Source: Ophiobolus disseminans
Taxonomy: Eukaryota; Ascomycota; Dothideomycetes; Pleosporales; Phaeosphaeriaceae
DNA: 64,000 bases
Assembly: GCA_010093685.1 (NCBI GenBank)
Contig: MU006218.1
Coordinates: forward strand, 1,738,933-1,802,932
Direction: 5' to 3'
The notes under the pieces are model-generated. The model was not told the DNA's origin, did not search any database, and worked only from the letters and a program-made list of their open reading frames with translations. The stretch's first letter is position 1, and every line of letters begins with the position of its first letter. The position numbers and the translations under genes were made by a program. Below are positions 45,480 to 56,827 of the stretch, piece by piece.

Positions 45480-46820
45480 ATGCCCGCACCAACATCTTGT
45501 CCTATCTCTGAGGTCGATCGGGCCCTCTCAACATACATCAACTCACGAGAAGAGACCTTGAAGATCCGACGGACTCTGTCAAGATATCTCACCACCAGCC
45601 TCCGACCTGTCAGCACAGCTGTCAAAAATCAGCATCTCAACCACGAGTGCCCGCAGGGAATATCAGCAACCTCAACAAACCCTCCAGGTCTTCAAGTCTC
45701 TCGTCTGGAGTATCTTCAAGCTCTACGCGCCCGCAGTCAAGCACAGGCCAGACACAGTGAGCTCCAGGCCGCCCTCAAGGATCTACAGCAAAGACATGTT
45801 GACGAGAACCCAACTCAACCCCAATTAGACTACGATAACGGATCCACGCAGGGTTATGTCTCGCTCCTACGTCAGCGTCGACGACTTGCAGAACTCCAAG
45901 TCATTCAGGGGTCGCTGGACAAGTTACTCACTGCAAGGCCTTCCCATGCGCCCCTGGATCTAAAGCTTCATGTCAAAGATATCATTGGAGAGCAGCCCGA
46001 TCTTCCAGCAGAAAGACTAGAGCAGCTAGAGCAGCCCCAAAATGATCAGATATGGATCTTCAAGCTAAAGCAAGAGGTCCTAGACGCACGAACGAGCATG
46101 GACCGAGCAAGTGCTGCGAGAACGAAGGCAAAAAGCACATCTCAAGGAGTCCCGAGCTTGCAGCAACAGGTCTACGCATTGGAGCGCGCAAGAGATGAGA
46201 TCGTGGAGTGGGTGCAGGGCGAGCTAGCCAAGCTGGAAGAAGACTCGATCTTCCTTGAAGATGCATCACCAATCAAGCGACCAGCAAAGGGACCTATTTC
46301 AGTGGACGTCTCGTCCGCAGAAGAGAAGATCCGGAATGCGTATGACCAGTACACGGCATCCCGGGCCAGTCTCATCGAAAGCTACGAGAACCTCCAGCAC
46401 CCACCAGTTCTCCAAACCGAGGAACAAGACATATCCCCAAGCACTTCAAAGGACGTTAAACCAGACCAACCCCCTCCGCCCCAACGACCCATAACAAAAC
46501 TCATCCCGCATCTCCCCCACCTCACCCGAACCGCAAACACCGAGCGCTCCCTGCTGCAGCAATCCGTCTACCTCCAAGCTCAAATCGCATCCGCGGACCA
46601 AGAGATTGAAGACGCACTCCTTCGCTTATCGGGCGAGAGTCATCTTCTGCCAGCAGGCTCGAAGGATGTTGCAGCGTGGGGCAAGACAGCTGCGGAGGCA
46701 GAGGCGGCGACGAAAGAGTTTGTGGAGGGGCATTTGCAGGCGAGTCGGCAGGAGGTTAGTAGTGTGAGCACGATTGTGGAGCTTTGTTCGTTGCAGAGTA
46801 AGGTTTTGGGTGCGACGTAG
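45480..46820 (+). CDS. Coiled-coil protein of unknown function
   Basis: An intronless gene of 446 residues. ATG at 45480 is preceded by AACAAACACGTCAAC, a good fungal context; the frame is open further upstream but has no ATG. The protein is hydrophilic, Gln/Glu/Leu/Ala-rich and mostly helical. Probable coiled coils lie at about residues 70-105 (SRLEYLQALRARSQAQARH), 130-160 (LLRQRRRLAELQVIQGSL), 205-275 and 370-440. A Pro-rich break (PDQPPPPQRPITKL) sits near 325. There is no membrane segment or known domain signature. The architecture is that of a structural subunit of a microtubule or kinetochore assembly, for example augmin, but this is speculation. Confidence 0.7.
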   Translation: MPAPTSCPISEVDRALSTYINSREETLKIRRTLSRYLTTSLRPVSTAVKNQHLNHECPQGISATSTNPPGLQVSRLEYLQALRARSQAQARHSELQAALKDLQQRHVDENPTQPQLDYDNGSTQGYVSLLRQRRRLAELQVIQGSLDKLLTARPSHAPLDLKLHVKDIIGEQPDLPAERLEQLEQPQNDQIWIFKLKQEVLDARTSMDRASAARTKAKSTSQGVPSLQQQVYALERARDEIVEWVQGELAKLEEDSIFLEDASPIKRPAKGPISVDVSSAEEKIRNAYDQYTASRASLIESYENLQHPPVLQTEEQDISPSTSKDVKPDQPPPPQRPITKLIPHLPHLTRTANTERSLLQQSVYLQAQIASADQEIEDALLRLSGESHLLPAGSKDVAAWGKTAAEAEAATKEFVEGHLQASRQEVSSVSTIVELCSLQSKVLGAT

Positions 46821-47005
46821 ATGGTAGCTTTGAAGAACGTAGAGGTTGTTAGTTGGTTTGAGTGGAAGTATGTAGGGTAAAGCGAAAGTATGTGAAGTCT
46901 CAGTAACCAATGAACACCAAGTATTGTACATATATTATTTCATCTTGGACTCCATCCTTCATACCCCATCAATTTCCTAACATTCCCGCACTCCCTCCTC
47001 GTCCC
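46821..47005. other. Short convergent spacer
   Basis: 185 bases between the stop of the coiled-coil gene (plus) and the stop of the PEBP gene (minus). It is shared 3' flank with no visible site. Confidence 0.4.
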
Positions 47006-47869
47006 TCACTGCTTCTTGTTCTTCGCATAAATAAAATTCGCAGCAACAGGCACAAGTCCATTCACCTTCACGCACCCAGTCAGCAAATCATCTCTTACCA
47101 CACACACATATGTTGACTTACCTTCGCCCAATCCCTCACCCCACCCCCCTCCTCCCCCGTCCCCCAATGCTTTCTCTCCCCCGGCCTCTCCAAATGCAAC
47201 GTCTCTTTCGTCCCATTCTTCGGCGCAAACACCAGAAACACATAACGATGTTTGCCCGTCTTGGGCGGTGGGCCAGGCGGCTTATACTCCACCACATCAT
47301 CAGGACCAGATGCAGTCGTCTCAGTGAGTCCGAATTCCGGCAAAGGTAGAATGGAAAACGTAGTCTCAGACGACGATAAAGTGACGTTCGCGGCGATCCA
47401 GTGGCACATTTCGCTCCATTCGGGGTTGTCGCGGGACGGGGCGTCGGGGTCTGTTAGTGTTACGACGTAGGATAGGTCGGATTTGGCGGAACTTGTCAAG
47501 TCGTGGAGGGAGATTGAGGGTTGTTTCTGGAGGTGTTTGGGCTTGATTGTGTTTCCTAGTTTAGCGGCGTGTTTGGGCCAGGAGACGGAGAGCGTGAGGC
47601 TGGGGAGGAAGTCGTCGATGACTGAGCAGTAAGTATGGGTTGGGTGGGTGGGGGGATGGCTTTACCTGTTGGGATGATTTCTGCTTTTCTGAGTCTGTTG
47701 GCTGTCAATTGATTGCTATTTTGTGATTACGGGGTACGCACTCAGCTTGCACTTTCTGTACGTTCTTGGAGCCATCGCTGATTAAAGGCTGTTGTTCGGT
47801 TGGGAGCGCTGCTGCAGGGCTCAGTACCTGCAGCAAGCAAGCGAATCCTACTGAGCTTCGAATGTGCAT
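47006..47869 (-). CDS. Secreted phosphatidylethanolamine-binding protein (PEBP family)
   Basis: Four exons (47869-47742, 47694-47666, 47621-47122, 47065-47006) give 238 residues. The start at 47869 exposes a signal peptide (SSVGFACLLQVLSPAAALP, cleavage near residue 22). The second exon has only 29 bases and restores LRKAEIIPT before VIDDFLPSLTLSVSW. PEBP signatures are intact: DPDAPSR at about 110-116, then NPEWSEMCHWI, YKPPGPP, and HRYVFLVF. The C-terminus reads VPVAANFIYAKNKKQ. The family includes the yeast carboxypeptidase Y inhibitor Tfs1 and lipid- or kinase-binding proteins. A signal peptide suggests the extracellular or vacuolar branch, perhaps a protease inhibitor. An upstream in-frame ATG at 47920 would bury the signal peptide. 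Confidence 0.87.
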
Positions 47870-48386
47870 CTTCGCAACAAAGGGCCTTCGAAAGGAGTCG
47901 TCAGTGGATGCAATGCCCAAGAAGTGCGTTTGGGCCGTTGTTACTATTATTTGATGGTCCGCGACGTGGAGTTGTGGAGCAAGTTGCCGTCGCGTGAGGA
48001 TGTTCCTGAAATGGAGCTTCTCCGCGCTGTCGTCATTCGTACCTCAACTCGCAGATCCACGACCGTTTTGGGCAACCACGACCTTGAGCGATCTATAATC
48101 TACGATCAACGATAAGAGCGCTCTTGTGCCTGCGGATATCAATGTAGCATATACCACAAATTGATTGAGACGAAAATTAGATAATCTTCATCATGAGTGA
48201 ACGCAGCCACGATTGCTCTTTCTGTTCAGCCCATATTTGCACGCGGGTAGGTTCATTAATTCATTGATTGTTCGCATCTGTGTAGTAGTGTAGCTTTCTA
48301 GGGGTATTTCGCAAAGGAACGCTTGAAATATAAAAGACACCTGCCGACCTCTAAACACACTACCCACCACCCGGACAATAAGGGAT
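47870..48386. other. Spacer between the PEBP and isochorismatase genes
   Basis: 517 bases containing the PEBP promoter and the 3' flank of the next minus-strand gene. No recognisable motif. Confidence 0.4.
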
Positions 48387-49235
48387 TCATACGATCTTCG
48401 CCTCGCAAAGTGCACTGCTGTTGGTAACAAAGCCCATGTTCTGCGAGATCTGATATTCAGCCAGCTCCTGAGCACCTCGACCCGTCGTGGTGCCCGTGCA
48501 GTCTTTCAACAAGATGCAGTCCCAGCCATACGAGTAGGCGTCAGACACGGTGCCAAACACGCACTGATCGGTGTTGACACCAGCAAAGAGTAGGGTTTGT
48601 TTGCCGGACGCCCGCAAGTACTCGTGAAGAGGCTCCTTGGTAGACCACAGACCGCTCATGCGCGTCTTGTCGAAGAAGAGATCACCAGGCTGGGCCACTG
48701 CCTTCATCGGGTCGTAAAGGTCGGCGTTCCAGCTTCGTTTGAACAGACACCTTCCTTGGCGACCTGGCAGCTGAGCTCCGAGACCGACGTGCCAACCAAG
48801 AGTCTTGCTGAAGCCTCGTTGGATCGCGGGAGCCATGGTCTTGAGGTCGTGCTCCGTGATTCCCCAGTTGAGCCAGGCGACTTGAATTCCTTCTCGTCGG
48901 CACCGCTCGATAGCTTTGATGGTGGGGTCGATGGTAGCGATTCCAGCCGCGTGGTCTCGGTAGATTGGATTGACAAAGTAGTTTTGCATGTCGACAACGA
49001 TGAGGACTGAGGTAGCAGGGTCGATCATGAACCCGCTGTGGTTACCATCTGCTTCGTCGCATTCAAACACCATCTTCTGCTCCGAACCGCGAGACAGATC
49101 GAACTTCTTCGTGGCCGGCAGGTAGAGCCATTGCTCTTCTCCTCCGAAGGGGATTGGCGCCGTACATTTTATCGTGCCGACTGTAATGTCGTATTCTATT
49201 TCTTGGGTAGTGAGGATGACGGACTCCGAGGCCAT
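48387..49235 (-). CDS. Isochorismatase-family hydrolase
   Basis: Intronless, 282 residues from ATG at 49235 (MASESVILTTQ). The frame is open further upstream but contains no ATG there. The isochorismatase-like alpha/beta hydrolase triad is complete: Asp82 in VVDMQNYF, Lys190 in FDKTRMS and Cys225 in GVNTDQCVFGT. These enzymes hydrolyse small amides or enol ethers (nicotinamidases, carbamoyl amidases, isochorismatases) through a Cys nucleophile. The 65-residue N-terminal extension (WLYLPATKKFDLSRGSEQK) before the core matches the longer eukaryotic/fungal branch. The exact substrate is unknown. There is no signal peptide. Some fungal members degrade plant salicylate precursors, but those are usually secreted or shorter, and nothing here shows that role. 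Confidence 0.88.
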   Translation of the reverse strand: MASESVILTTQEIEYDITVGTIKCTAPIPFGGEEQWLYLPATKKFDLSRGSEQKMVFECDEADGNHSGFMIDPATSVLIVVDMQNYFVNPIYRDHAAGIATIDPTIKAIERCRREGIQVAWLNWGITEHDLKTMAPAIQRGFSKTLGWHVGLGAQLPGRQGRCLFKRSWNADLYDPMKAVAQPGDLFFDKTRMSGLWSTKEPLHEYLRASGKQTLLFAGVNTDQCVFGTVSDAYSYGWDCILLKDCTGTTTGRGAQELAEYQISQNMGFVTNSSALCEAKIV

Positions 49236-50503
49236 GGAAGGTGTGAGGCGTGGACACGGGAAAGATTGCTTGTGAAGTGAGGGCAGGAAGGTCTGTAATT
49301 GTGTGCTATATTGGTCTTTGCCAAGAGAAAGCAAACAGTCTTCGAACGGAAGTAGCCAGTGAAGCGTCTGTGAAGTGCAACAAAGAAGGACATGCTACCT
49401 ATGTATACACTTTTCAGGCGCTTGTTCCAGCTTTGTTTGGCGGTCAGCGTGATAACGATTGTGCTTATCACTCCTTGATAAGCCTCCTTCGGATGTACAG
49501 TCTGGTCATAAGGCGGTGCTTGGTTGTTGCTGCGCTTGTGCTTTCGACGTATCAATTGGTCCGGAACGTCGGTTCCAGTGAACATCTATCAATGTACCCT
49601 AGTGATCCATCTGGGGCACCGCGTTCGGGCAAGACGACCGTTGGCGCCCGACGATCATGATGGAGACGTTAGATAGAGCCGAAAGATTGTCTTGTTAATT
49701 TGGTGATGTCGCGTGTTACTACATTCCTACAGCAGATAAGGCGGATGACTGCTGATAGCCCAAGGCGCCGTCGCCTTGCTGTACTAAGTCAGCTTTTCCG
49801 ATACTACCCGAGGTATAGAGCCAAGACATTCACGGCTAGCTGTCGCAAACAGCCTGCAAGACATGATGGCAGTCGTGGTCGCTTGTGTTATGCGCAACAT
49901 GAGGTTGGAGCGGCTTGACATGTGGCTGTGACCGACCGCATGCAGCCCTATCAGGCACACATCAACGCGAGTGTGTCCGGAAGGGCTCTGCGTCCTTGAT
50001 GACTAAAGTCCGTTGTAACATTCATTCGAGCAGGTGGCTAGACTGCTATTCTATGAGGCTGCATCGACTTGTTTTGTCGTATATGCGAAAGACTGCGAGG
50101 TTCATCGGTTATATCGGGCAGCGGACGGCTGATGCAAGAGTGTACTTGTCGCATGCAGTCGTGGTCGCATCTCCTTTATGCGAAGCCATGGACATTGTGG
50201 TTTGAGATGAGATGAGATGAGATTAAGGAGACGTGTGGATGTCGATGCTCGGGGGTGGTCGCTGACTAAGGCTGTCCAAGGTTTCGCTTCACCAAATGAC
50301 GGAGCGCTGCCAGGCCAGCGGTGAACCACGAGCCTCAACTTTTCCGGCGCCTCCATCCAGGCACGCGATCTCCGCCGACCACCTCAGCATCACCCCGACG
50401 CCACCTTATCGCACCCGACCAGAAGCCACAGACACTGCTTCCAGTCCTGTGTTTGTCTGCTGATCACAAGCCGAAGCCGTCAGGGACAGCGCAACACACA
50501 AAC
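49236..50503. other. Divergent intergenic region upstream of Dnm1
   Basis: About 1.3 kb with only chance-like open frames. It contains (GAGAT)4 at 50204-50223, and the last 150 bases form a C/A-rich Dnm1 leader. Confidence 0.45.
50204..50223 (+). repeat. (GAGAT)4 microsatellite
   Basis: Four perfect five-base units about 280 bases upstream of the Dnm1 start. Confidence 0.9.
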
Positions 50504-53143
50504 ATGGCTTCGCTGGGTGAGGAGCTCCTCAACATCGTAAACAGGCTGCAGGATCTCGTTTTCAACACTATTGGAAATGACTCGCTCGATCTGCCTCAGA
50601 TTGTACGTTCACCCGCCGGTTGAGCCATTGCTCGGCAGAAAATGTTGGCTTGAAAGCCACGAGAAATTCTTGCGCTTCCGGCACCAGACAGTGCTAACAA
50701 GCCCAGGTTGTGGTAGGCTCGCAATCGTCTGGAAAGTCCTCGGTGCTCGAGAACATTGTCGGCAGAGACTTTCTCCCCCGAGGCAGTGGCATCGTCACCA
50801 GACGGCCGCTCATCCTCCAGCTCATCAATCTCCCCAGCGACCGGGACGGCGACGACGAGGATGACGAGGTGCACGTGCCCCACACACGAGTAAGCGAAGC
50901 CGATCAGCAGGAATGGGGTGAGTTCCTCCATATTCCTGGGCGGAAGTTCTACGACTTCGCCGAGGTTAGACGCGAGATCGAGGCCGAGACGTCGAGGATA
51001 GCAGGAAATAACAAGGGCATCAATCGGCAGCCCATCAATCTCAAGGTGTACTCGCCGCACGTGCTCAGCTTGACGCTCGTCGACTTGCCCGGACTGACAA
51101 AGGTTGGTGATGAGAGCGCTCTGCACGGGACGGAGCTAACGGCTGCAGGTACCCATTGGCGACCAGCCTACAGACATCGAGAAGCAAACCCGCAACCTCA
51201 TCACCGAATACATCGCAAAGCCCAACAGCGTCATCCTCGCCGTCTCCCCTGCCAACGTCGATCTCGTAAACTCGGAGGCGCTGAAGTTGGCCCGACATGT
51301 CGATCCCATGGGCAAGCGGACGATTGGCGTCCTCACAAAGTTGGATCTCATGGATCACGGAACAAACGCCATGGACATTCTCTCCGGGCGGGTGTACCCG
51401 CTCAAGCTTGGTTTCATCGGTATTGTCAACCGCTCGCAACACGACATCCAGACCAGCAAGTCGCTCCATGATGCGCTCTCCGCCGAGCGCGACTTTTTCA
51501 GGCACCACCCGGCATACCGGAACATGGCCAACCGATGTGGTACCCAATTCCTCGCAAAGAGCCTCAACCAGACTCTCATGACACACATTCGCGACCGATT
51601 ACCGGACATCAAGGCGAGATTGAACACGCTCATGGGACAAACGCAACAGGAGCTGGCAAGCTATGGCGATGTCGCATTTACCGGCAAGGAGCACAGAGGT
51701 TCTCTGATCCTCCAGCTCATGACCCGCTTCGCTTCTTCCTTCATTGCGTCCATCGACGGAACTTCCACCGAGATCTCGACCAAGGAGCTGTGTGGTGGTG
51801 CCAGGATCTACTACATCTTTAACTCGGTATACGGAAACTCTTTGGAGCAAGTGGACCCAACGAACAATCTCTCAGTGTTGGACATCCGGACAGCAATCCG
51901 AAACTCCACCGGCCCGCGCCCCAGCTTATTTGTCCCTGAGCTGGCCTTTGATCTCCTTGTAAAACCACAGATAAAGCTTTTGGAGATACCCAGTCAACGT
52001 TGTGTTGAGCTTGTGTACGAGGAGCTCATCAAGATCTGCCACACTTGTGGTTCGACTGAATTGACCAGATACCCGAGGTTACAGGGCAAGCTCATTGAGG
52101 TCGTATCTGACCTTCTACGAGAACAGCTCGGACCATGCTCGAGCTATGTTGGTTCCCTAATTGACATTCAGAGGGCATACATCAATACCAACCACCCGAA
52201 CTTCCTGGGCGCAGCGGCCGCCATGTCGTCAGTCATCAACGACAAGGAGCAAAGGGAGAAGAAGATCGCAATGGAGGCAGAGAAGAAGCGGAAGGAGCAG
52301 AGGAGGTTGAAGGAATTGAATGTCGCCAAGGCCAACGGTGGTGAAACACCTGAAGAAGGCGAGGAGATCGAAACTCCAACGTCAGCAAAGGCGTTGCCGC
52401 TTCGGAAACACCAAGCACAAGCGAGCCGTAGTATGTCACCAGCAGTCGGACGTTTACTGAACGGCCAACATAACAGCATATCAGGCCAGCTCAACAACCG
52501 CAACCGGTCGCCCACTGCCCAGCCACAACGCGATAGCTTCCTCAATTACTTCTTCGGTAAAGACGGCGCAACTGCCTATACGAATTCGGTACATACCGCG
52601 CAGCCACCAGTGGACAACCGGCCAGGCAGTCGGCACGTCAGCCAAAATGTGGAACCCAGCTTTGCTCAGAGCATCCGGAGAGGCGACACTAGGCAACCTA
52701 CGCACGTGCTCGAGATGCTCCCGGATGAAGACGACACTCCGATGAGTCCCATGCGGGACGAGTATCAGGGTGGTTTCGTAAGTCTTACTAGATCACAAGC
52801 CCATTCCCATACTAACACACCACAGCCTTCAGACCCCGAATCCGCCCCCGCACTTACCGAGCGCGAAGCCCTCGAAACCGAGCTCATCCGCCGCCTCATC
52901 TCGTCGTACTTCAACATTGTGCGAGAAACCGTGGCCGACCAAGTGCCCAAGGCCATCATGCACCTCCTCGTCAACCACTCCAAGGACGTTGTACAAAACC
53001 GGCTCGTCTCGTCGCTGTACAAGGAAGACCTCTTCCAGGAACTCCTCTACGAAGACGACACCATCAAGGCCGAGCGCGAAAAGTGCGAGAAGCTCCTCAA
53101 GACGTACAAGGAGGCGGCCAAGATTGTCGGCGAAGTATTGTAA
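50504..53143 (+). CDS. DNM1: Dynamin-related GTPase Dnm1 (mitochondrial/peroxisomal fission)
   Basis: Dnm1 assembles into rings that cut mitochondria and peroxisomes. Four exons (50504-50602, 50707-51102, 51149-52777, 52826-53143) give 813 residues. The N-terminus NTIGNDSLDLPQIVVVGSQS is Dnm1/Drp1-like rather than Vps1-like. GTPase motifs: G1 GSQSSGKSS (37-45), switch Thr in GIVTRRP, G3 DLPG (159-162), G4 TKLD (228-231). The middle/stalk domain runs to about 510. A disordered insert B (about 515-700) contains a short hydrophobic segment (DSFLNYFFGKDG), a membrane-contacting type of patch. The GTPase effector domain closes the protein (about 715-813). Intron 3 (52778-52825, TACTAACA branch point) is 48 bases, in frame and stop-free. 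No PH or Pro-rich classical dynamin domain is present. Confidence 0.93.
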
Positions 53144-53748
53144 GAGTAAGGAAACGGGTATGAATGTAAAACTTTGTTTTTCACTGTAGGTTCTAAAAAT
53201 GTGTGATCATGGCGGACATTCCACTTGGTTTTTCGTTTTTATACATCTATCCGGTCTTGTCGCTAGCTAGCCTTGTGGCGGATGGATGGATCAGCGTGCA
53301 TGGGCCTACCTGTTGATATTTTGCTTTTTCTTGGCCGATGCACGCGTTATTCCTACTCTTTCTGGTTGCCTTTGGGCAGGGCGTTTTTCTGTTGGGCTAC
53401 GCTCTTTTGTTTTTTGCATTGCTGTGGGGGCGGTGGGATGGCGGTGCATCAGTGGTGGGTGGGTGTGTATAGAATATATCACTTCAGAGTTCCAAACATA
53501 AAGCGTTAAACGACCATAATTGGTGTATCAGACATGTTGGTCGTGTGTGTAGGACGGTGACTTGTCAGAAAGGAAGCATGTATATTGAAAAAGTGACCAA
53601 ATCTCGGCGTCTATACTGTACATGTGGTACAAAATACAAGAGGCAGATGTTCTCGCACCACTTATGGACCGCTTTTCCACTTGCTACACTGGGCCGTATT
53701 ATGTCTGTCCATGCCAACCAAGGAAACCGTCTATGCGTGCCGAGTCGC
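53144..53748. other. Convergent intergenic region
   Basis: 605 bases between the Dnm1 stop (plus) and the ATP synthase subunit e stop (minus). It contains T-rich 3' UTR sequence and no supported gene. Confidence 0.45.
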
Positions 53749-54199
53749 TCATTTGTCCGTGATGCCGAGGACCGCGAGATAGTCGGCGTTGGGGTCTTTC
53801 GGGTCTGCGTTGGCTGTGATTGTCGTTAGCATGTCCAATTCTTCCTATTATTACGTTCTTTCCCGTGACCTCGAAAGGCGACATACCTCCTGAACTCTTT
53901 GGCTGCTCTTGTGGGTGTTTCCTCGCCCACTCCTGCTTTGCCTGCCTGATCAACGACTCCTTGTGGTCCCACTCCTTTTGCGCGTGCTTTGCCTTGTCGG
54001 CAGCCGATAACGAGAGCTGGTGGTATGCGCCGTAGAAGACTCCGAAGCCGAGGGCGGACCATCGGAGGACCTGTTGGATATCGTGTTAGCCGCTGTTTTC
54101 CATCTCCAGGGCTTTTATGCGGCCCGATTCCTGTTTCTGGGCGCGCAAAGTGCATATGAAGAAGAGCATGCGTACATTTACACCGACGGAGGTAGACAT
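53749..54199 (-). CDS. TIM11: Mitochondrial ATP synthase subunit e
   Basis: This small inner-membrane subunit of F1Fo ATP synthase promotes dimerisation and crista curvature. Three exons (54199-54182, 54070-53887, 53813-53749) encode 88 residues. Exon 1 has only 18 bases (MSTSVG), so the gene is easily missed by frame-based searches. Exon 2 gives VLRWSALGFGVFYGAYHQL, a membrane helix with the conserved GxxxG dimerisation motif (GVFYG), followed by a charged helix with the pattern AKQEWARKHPQEQPKSSG. Exon 3 gives PKDPNADYLAVLGITDK, matching the acidic C-terminal block of fungal Tim11/ATP21. The gene is divergent from the dynein gene. Confidence 0.9.
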
Positions 54200-54596
54200 G
54201 GTGACGGTTCGGTTGGGGCTTGCGATGGCAGCTACCGAGCTCTTAGGTGTCCAATGGCAGGTATTCCGACTCTGCGACTGTTATGGGCCGCGCGGTGAAT
54301 GGGTGGCGGGTGTGACGGCGGGGGTCGGGGCGGGCGGTGATGGTGGGTGACGAGGGTCGTGTAGTTGAGGTTCAAGATTTCGGTCGGGGATGGGACCGCT
54401 GCGCAAGGCCGCGCTAGTTGCTGTTCCTGGCTGCTTGGCGCGATTTTGGGGACGTCGGCATCGCAGCTGCTTTGCTGCTTTCTTTTACTTTGATATACAA
54501 GAAATACAGTGAAGCTGCTCGGTATCGGAGTGATATACAACACACGGAAGCGGGACCATCAACCACGACACAACCTACGAGCTTCACACCTCCACG
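54200..54596. promoter_or_regulatory. Shared divergent promoter of ATP synthase e and dynein intermediate chain
   Basis: The start codons are 397 bases apart on opposite strands. A TATACAAGA-type sequence occurs near 54495 and CA-rich leader sequence precedes the dynein ATG. No specific factor site was identified. Confidence 0.45.
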
Positions 54597-56827
54597 ATGG
54601 AGTCGACCATGCAGCAGCGGCGCGACGAGATCCTCGCAAAGAAGGCCAAACTTGCCGAGCTAAAGCGCCAGCGCGAGCTGAGGAAGCAAGAGACGGCGAA
54701 CAGGCAATCGCTAAGTGGCAGCCCGTTGAACGAGGTGCGGCTTCCACTTGTAAGCTCACAACAACACTAACCAACTACAGATTCTCTCACCAACACCACG
54801 ACGGAGCGAAGACTTAGACAAACGAAACGACGTCCACAACCTCATTAACAGCATCCTCGGGGAAACCCGTCCCGGCTCCACACAGCCAGGCTCACCAGCC
54901 GGCGCAGGACGACCGACACGGCCAACCTCGATAGTCAGCACAGGACAGCTCAGCAGTGAGAATGAAGGGCCGTCCAACTACCAAGCGTCTGCCGGTATGG
55001 TGGACAGGGAGATGCAGACGCTGTCCATTGGGCCGCTAGCCACCGTCTACGAGTTCGACGGCCCGGTCACCAGCGAAGTCAGGAAGGAGAAGGAGGTCAT
55101 CACCTACAGCAAAGGCGTCCAGGCGAGCATAGACTGGAGCCCCAGGAAGCCACGAGGAGCCGGCGGCAGCGACTCGGAACGCGACGAGAGCCCCACACGG
55201 TCGCCCAAGAGCAAAAGACTGAGCCGGAGACAGAAGGAGAAGGACGAGGAGATCAGGGCGCAGCTGCGTAAGGAGATCGAGGAGGAGCTCAAGGTCGCAC
55301 AACAAGCCGCGCAAGACGGCACCATACCAGCAAGCTCAGACGAGAACTTTCCATTCAAGACGCTGTCGAACGAGGAGCTGACGGCGGTGGAGAACTCGGA
55401 CGAATTTATTGGCTTCGTCGAGAGGAGCACAAAGGTGCTGGAGAGGGCGCTCGACCAACAGCTGGACTACGATATTCTCGAAGACTATGCGTTTGGTGGG
55501 GTGGATGTCGACGATGAGGACGAGGGCTACGGCTCGAGTGGAGGCAAGAAGGGTAGGAGGATAAAAGAGATTGCACAGTTCTGGGATGAGCGGTGGAGTA
55601 AGAAACGTATGATCTCGGGGTTGGATTTCTCGCCAAAGGTAGGACTTTATTTGTGGTGAGGTTGTTATAACTAACGAGTAGTAGTTCCCTGAACTCGTCC
55701 TTGCCTCGTACACCAAAAATCCCTCTGCGCCGCATGACCCAGATGGTCTGATCCAGGTCTGGAATATGCACATGCACGACCGCCCTGAATGGATTTTCCA
55801 CGCTCAGTCCGATATCATCACTGCAAAGTTCTCGCCCTTTCACCCCAACCTCATCATTGGCGGCGCATACTCTGGACAGGTGCTGATATGGGATACGCGT
55901 GCAAGCTCAGCGCCAGTACAGAAGACGCCGCTCACTGGATCTGGTCACACACATCCAGTCTACTCGATCGACGTGGTCGGCACACAAAACGCAAATAACA
56001 TCATCTCATGCTCAACCGACGGCGTGGTCTGCGGCTGGACAGTCGACATGCTGTCACAACCCCAAGAATTCCTCGAACTCACCTCGCCTCCCCCAGCAAA
56101 GACAGACGACATGGCAGTAACATGCATTGCTTTCCCCCAATCCGACCCCACATACTTCCTCGCGGGCACTGAAGAAGGCTCCATCTACCCATGTCACCGC
56201 TACGACCGCGCAGGTGCAAAAGCTGGCGTCGACGGCCGCGTCAAATACGCTGGTCACGCTGCGCCCGTCATGAGCATCGACTTCCACCCTGCAAAAGGCC
56301 AGATCGATCTCGGCGACCTCGTGCTCTCCTCAAGCGTAGACTGGAGTGTGAAGCTATGGAAAGTCCGACCCCCAGCGGCTACAGGCGCAACAAATGCGAC
56401 ACTCAACTCGGGCACTGCGCAACAAGTCACGCCTGTCCTCGACATCGCTCGTGAAGACCTTGTCTACGACGCCCGCTGGTCGCCCGTTAAGCCCTCTGTG
56501 TTTGCACTCGTTGATGGTGCGGGCAGTCTAGAGGTCTGGGACATTAACATTGACGTCGAAGTGCCTGTACAGTCCATTAAGCCGAGCGACAACAAGCGCG
56601 GCGCCTTTGCAAGCATGCCGACTGGACTTGGGTACATGAATCGCAGCCTGAACAAGCTGGCGTGGGAGCGCAACGAGGGCAGGAGAGTTGCGGTGGGTGG
56701 CATGGATGGCGTCGTCACGGTGTTTGAAGTCGGATCTGATCTCGGAGGTGTGGAGACGAGAGGTGAGGAGTGGAGTGGTGTGAAGAGGCTGGTGTCGAGG
56801 ATGGAGGGAGGCGGGGAAGGGAAGTAG
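54597..56827 (+). CDS. Cytoplasmic dynein 1 intermediate chain
   Basis: The intermediate chain scaffolds the dynein motor and binds dynactin and light chains for retrograde transport and nuclear migration. Three exons (54597-54734, 54781-55638, 55685-56827) give 712 residues. The N-terminal helix (MQQRRDEILAKKAKLAELKR) is the dynactin/NudE-binding coiled coil. A YSKGVQAS segment resembles the LC8 light-chain motif. A charged linker (RRQKEKDEEIRAQLRKEIEE) follows. The C-terminal half is a WD40 propeller with blades at IQVWNMHM, GQVLIWDTR, DGVVCGW, SVDWSVKLWKV, SLEVWDINI and DGVVTVFEV. Intron 2 has a GTAGGA donor and a doubled TAGTAG acceptor. The ATG at 54609 is an alternative start. Confidence 0.93.

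Noticed and set aside
52431..52476. Intron-like GTATGT...TTTACTGAAC...AACAG sequence inside Dnm1 exon 3
   Set aside because: Removing 46 bases shifts the frame and leads to a stop before the GTPase effector domain, whereas the unspliced frame continues into conserved sequence.
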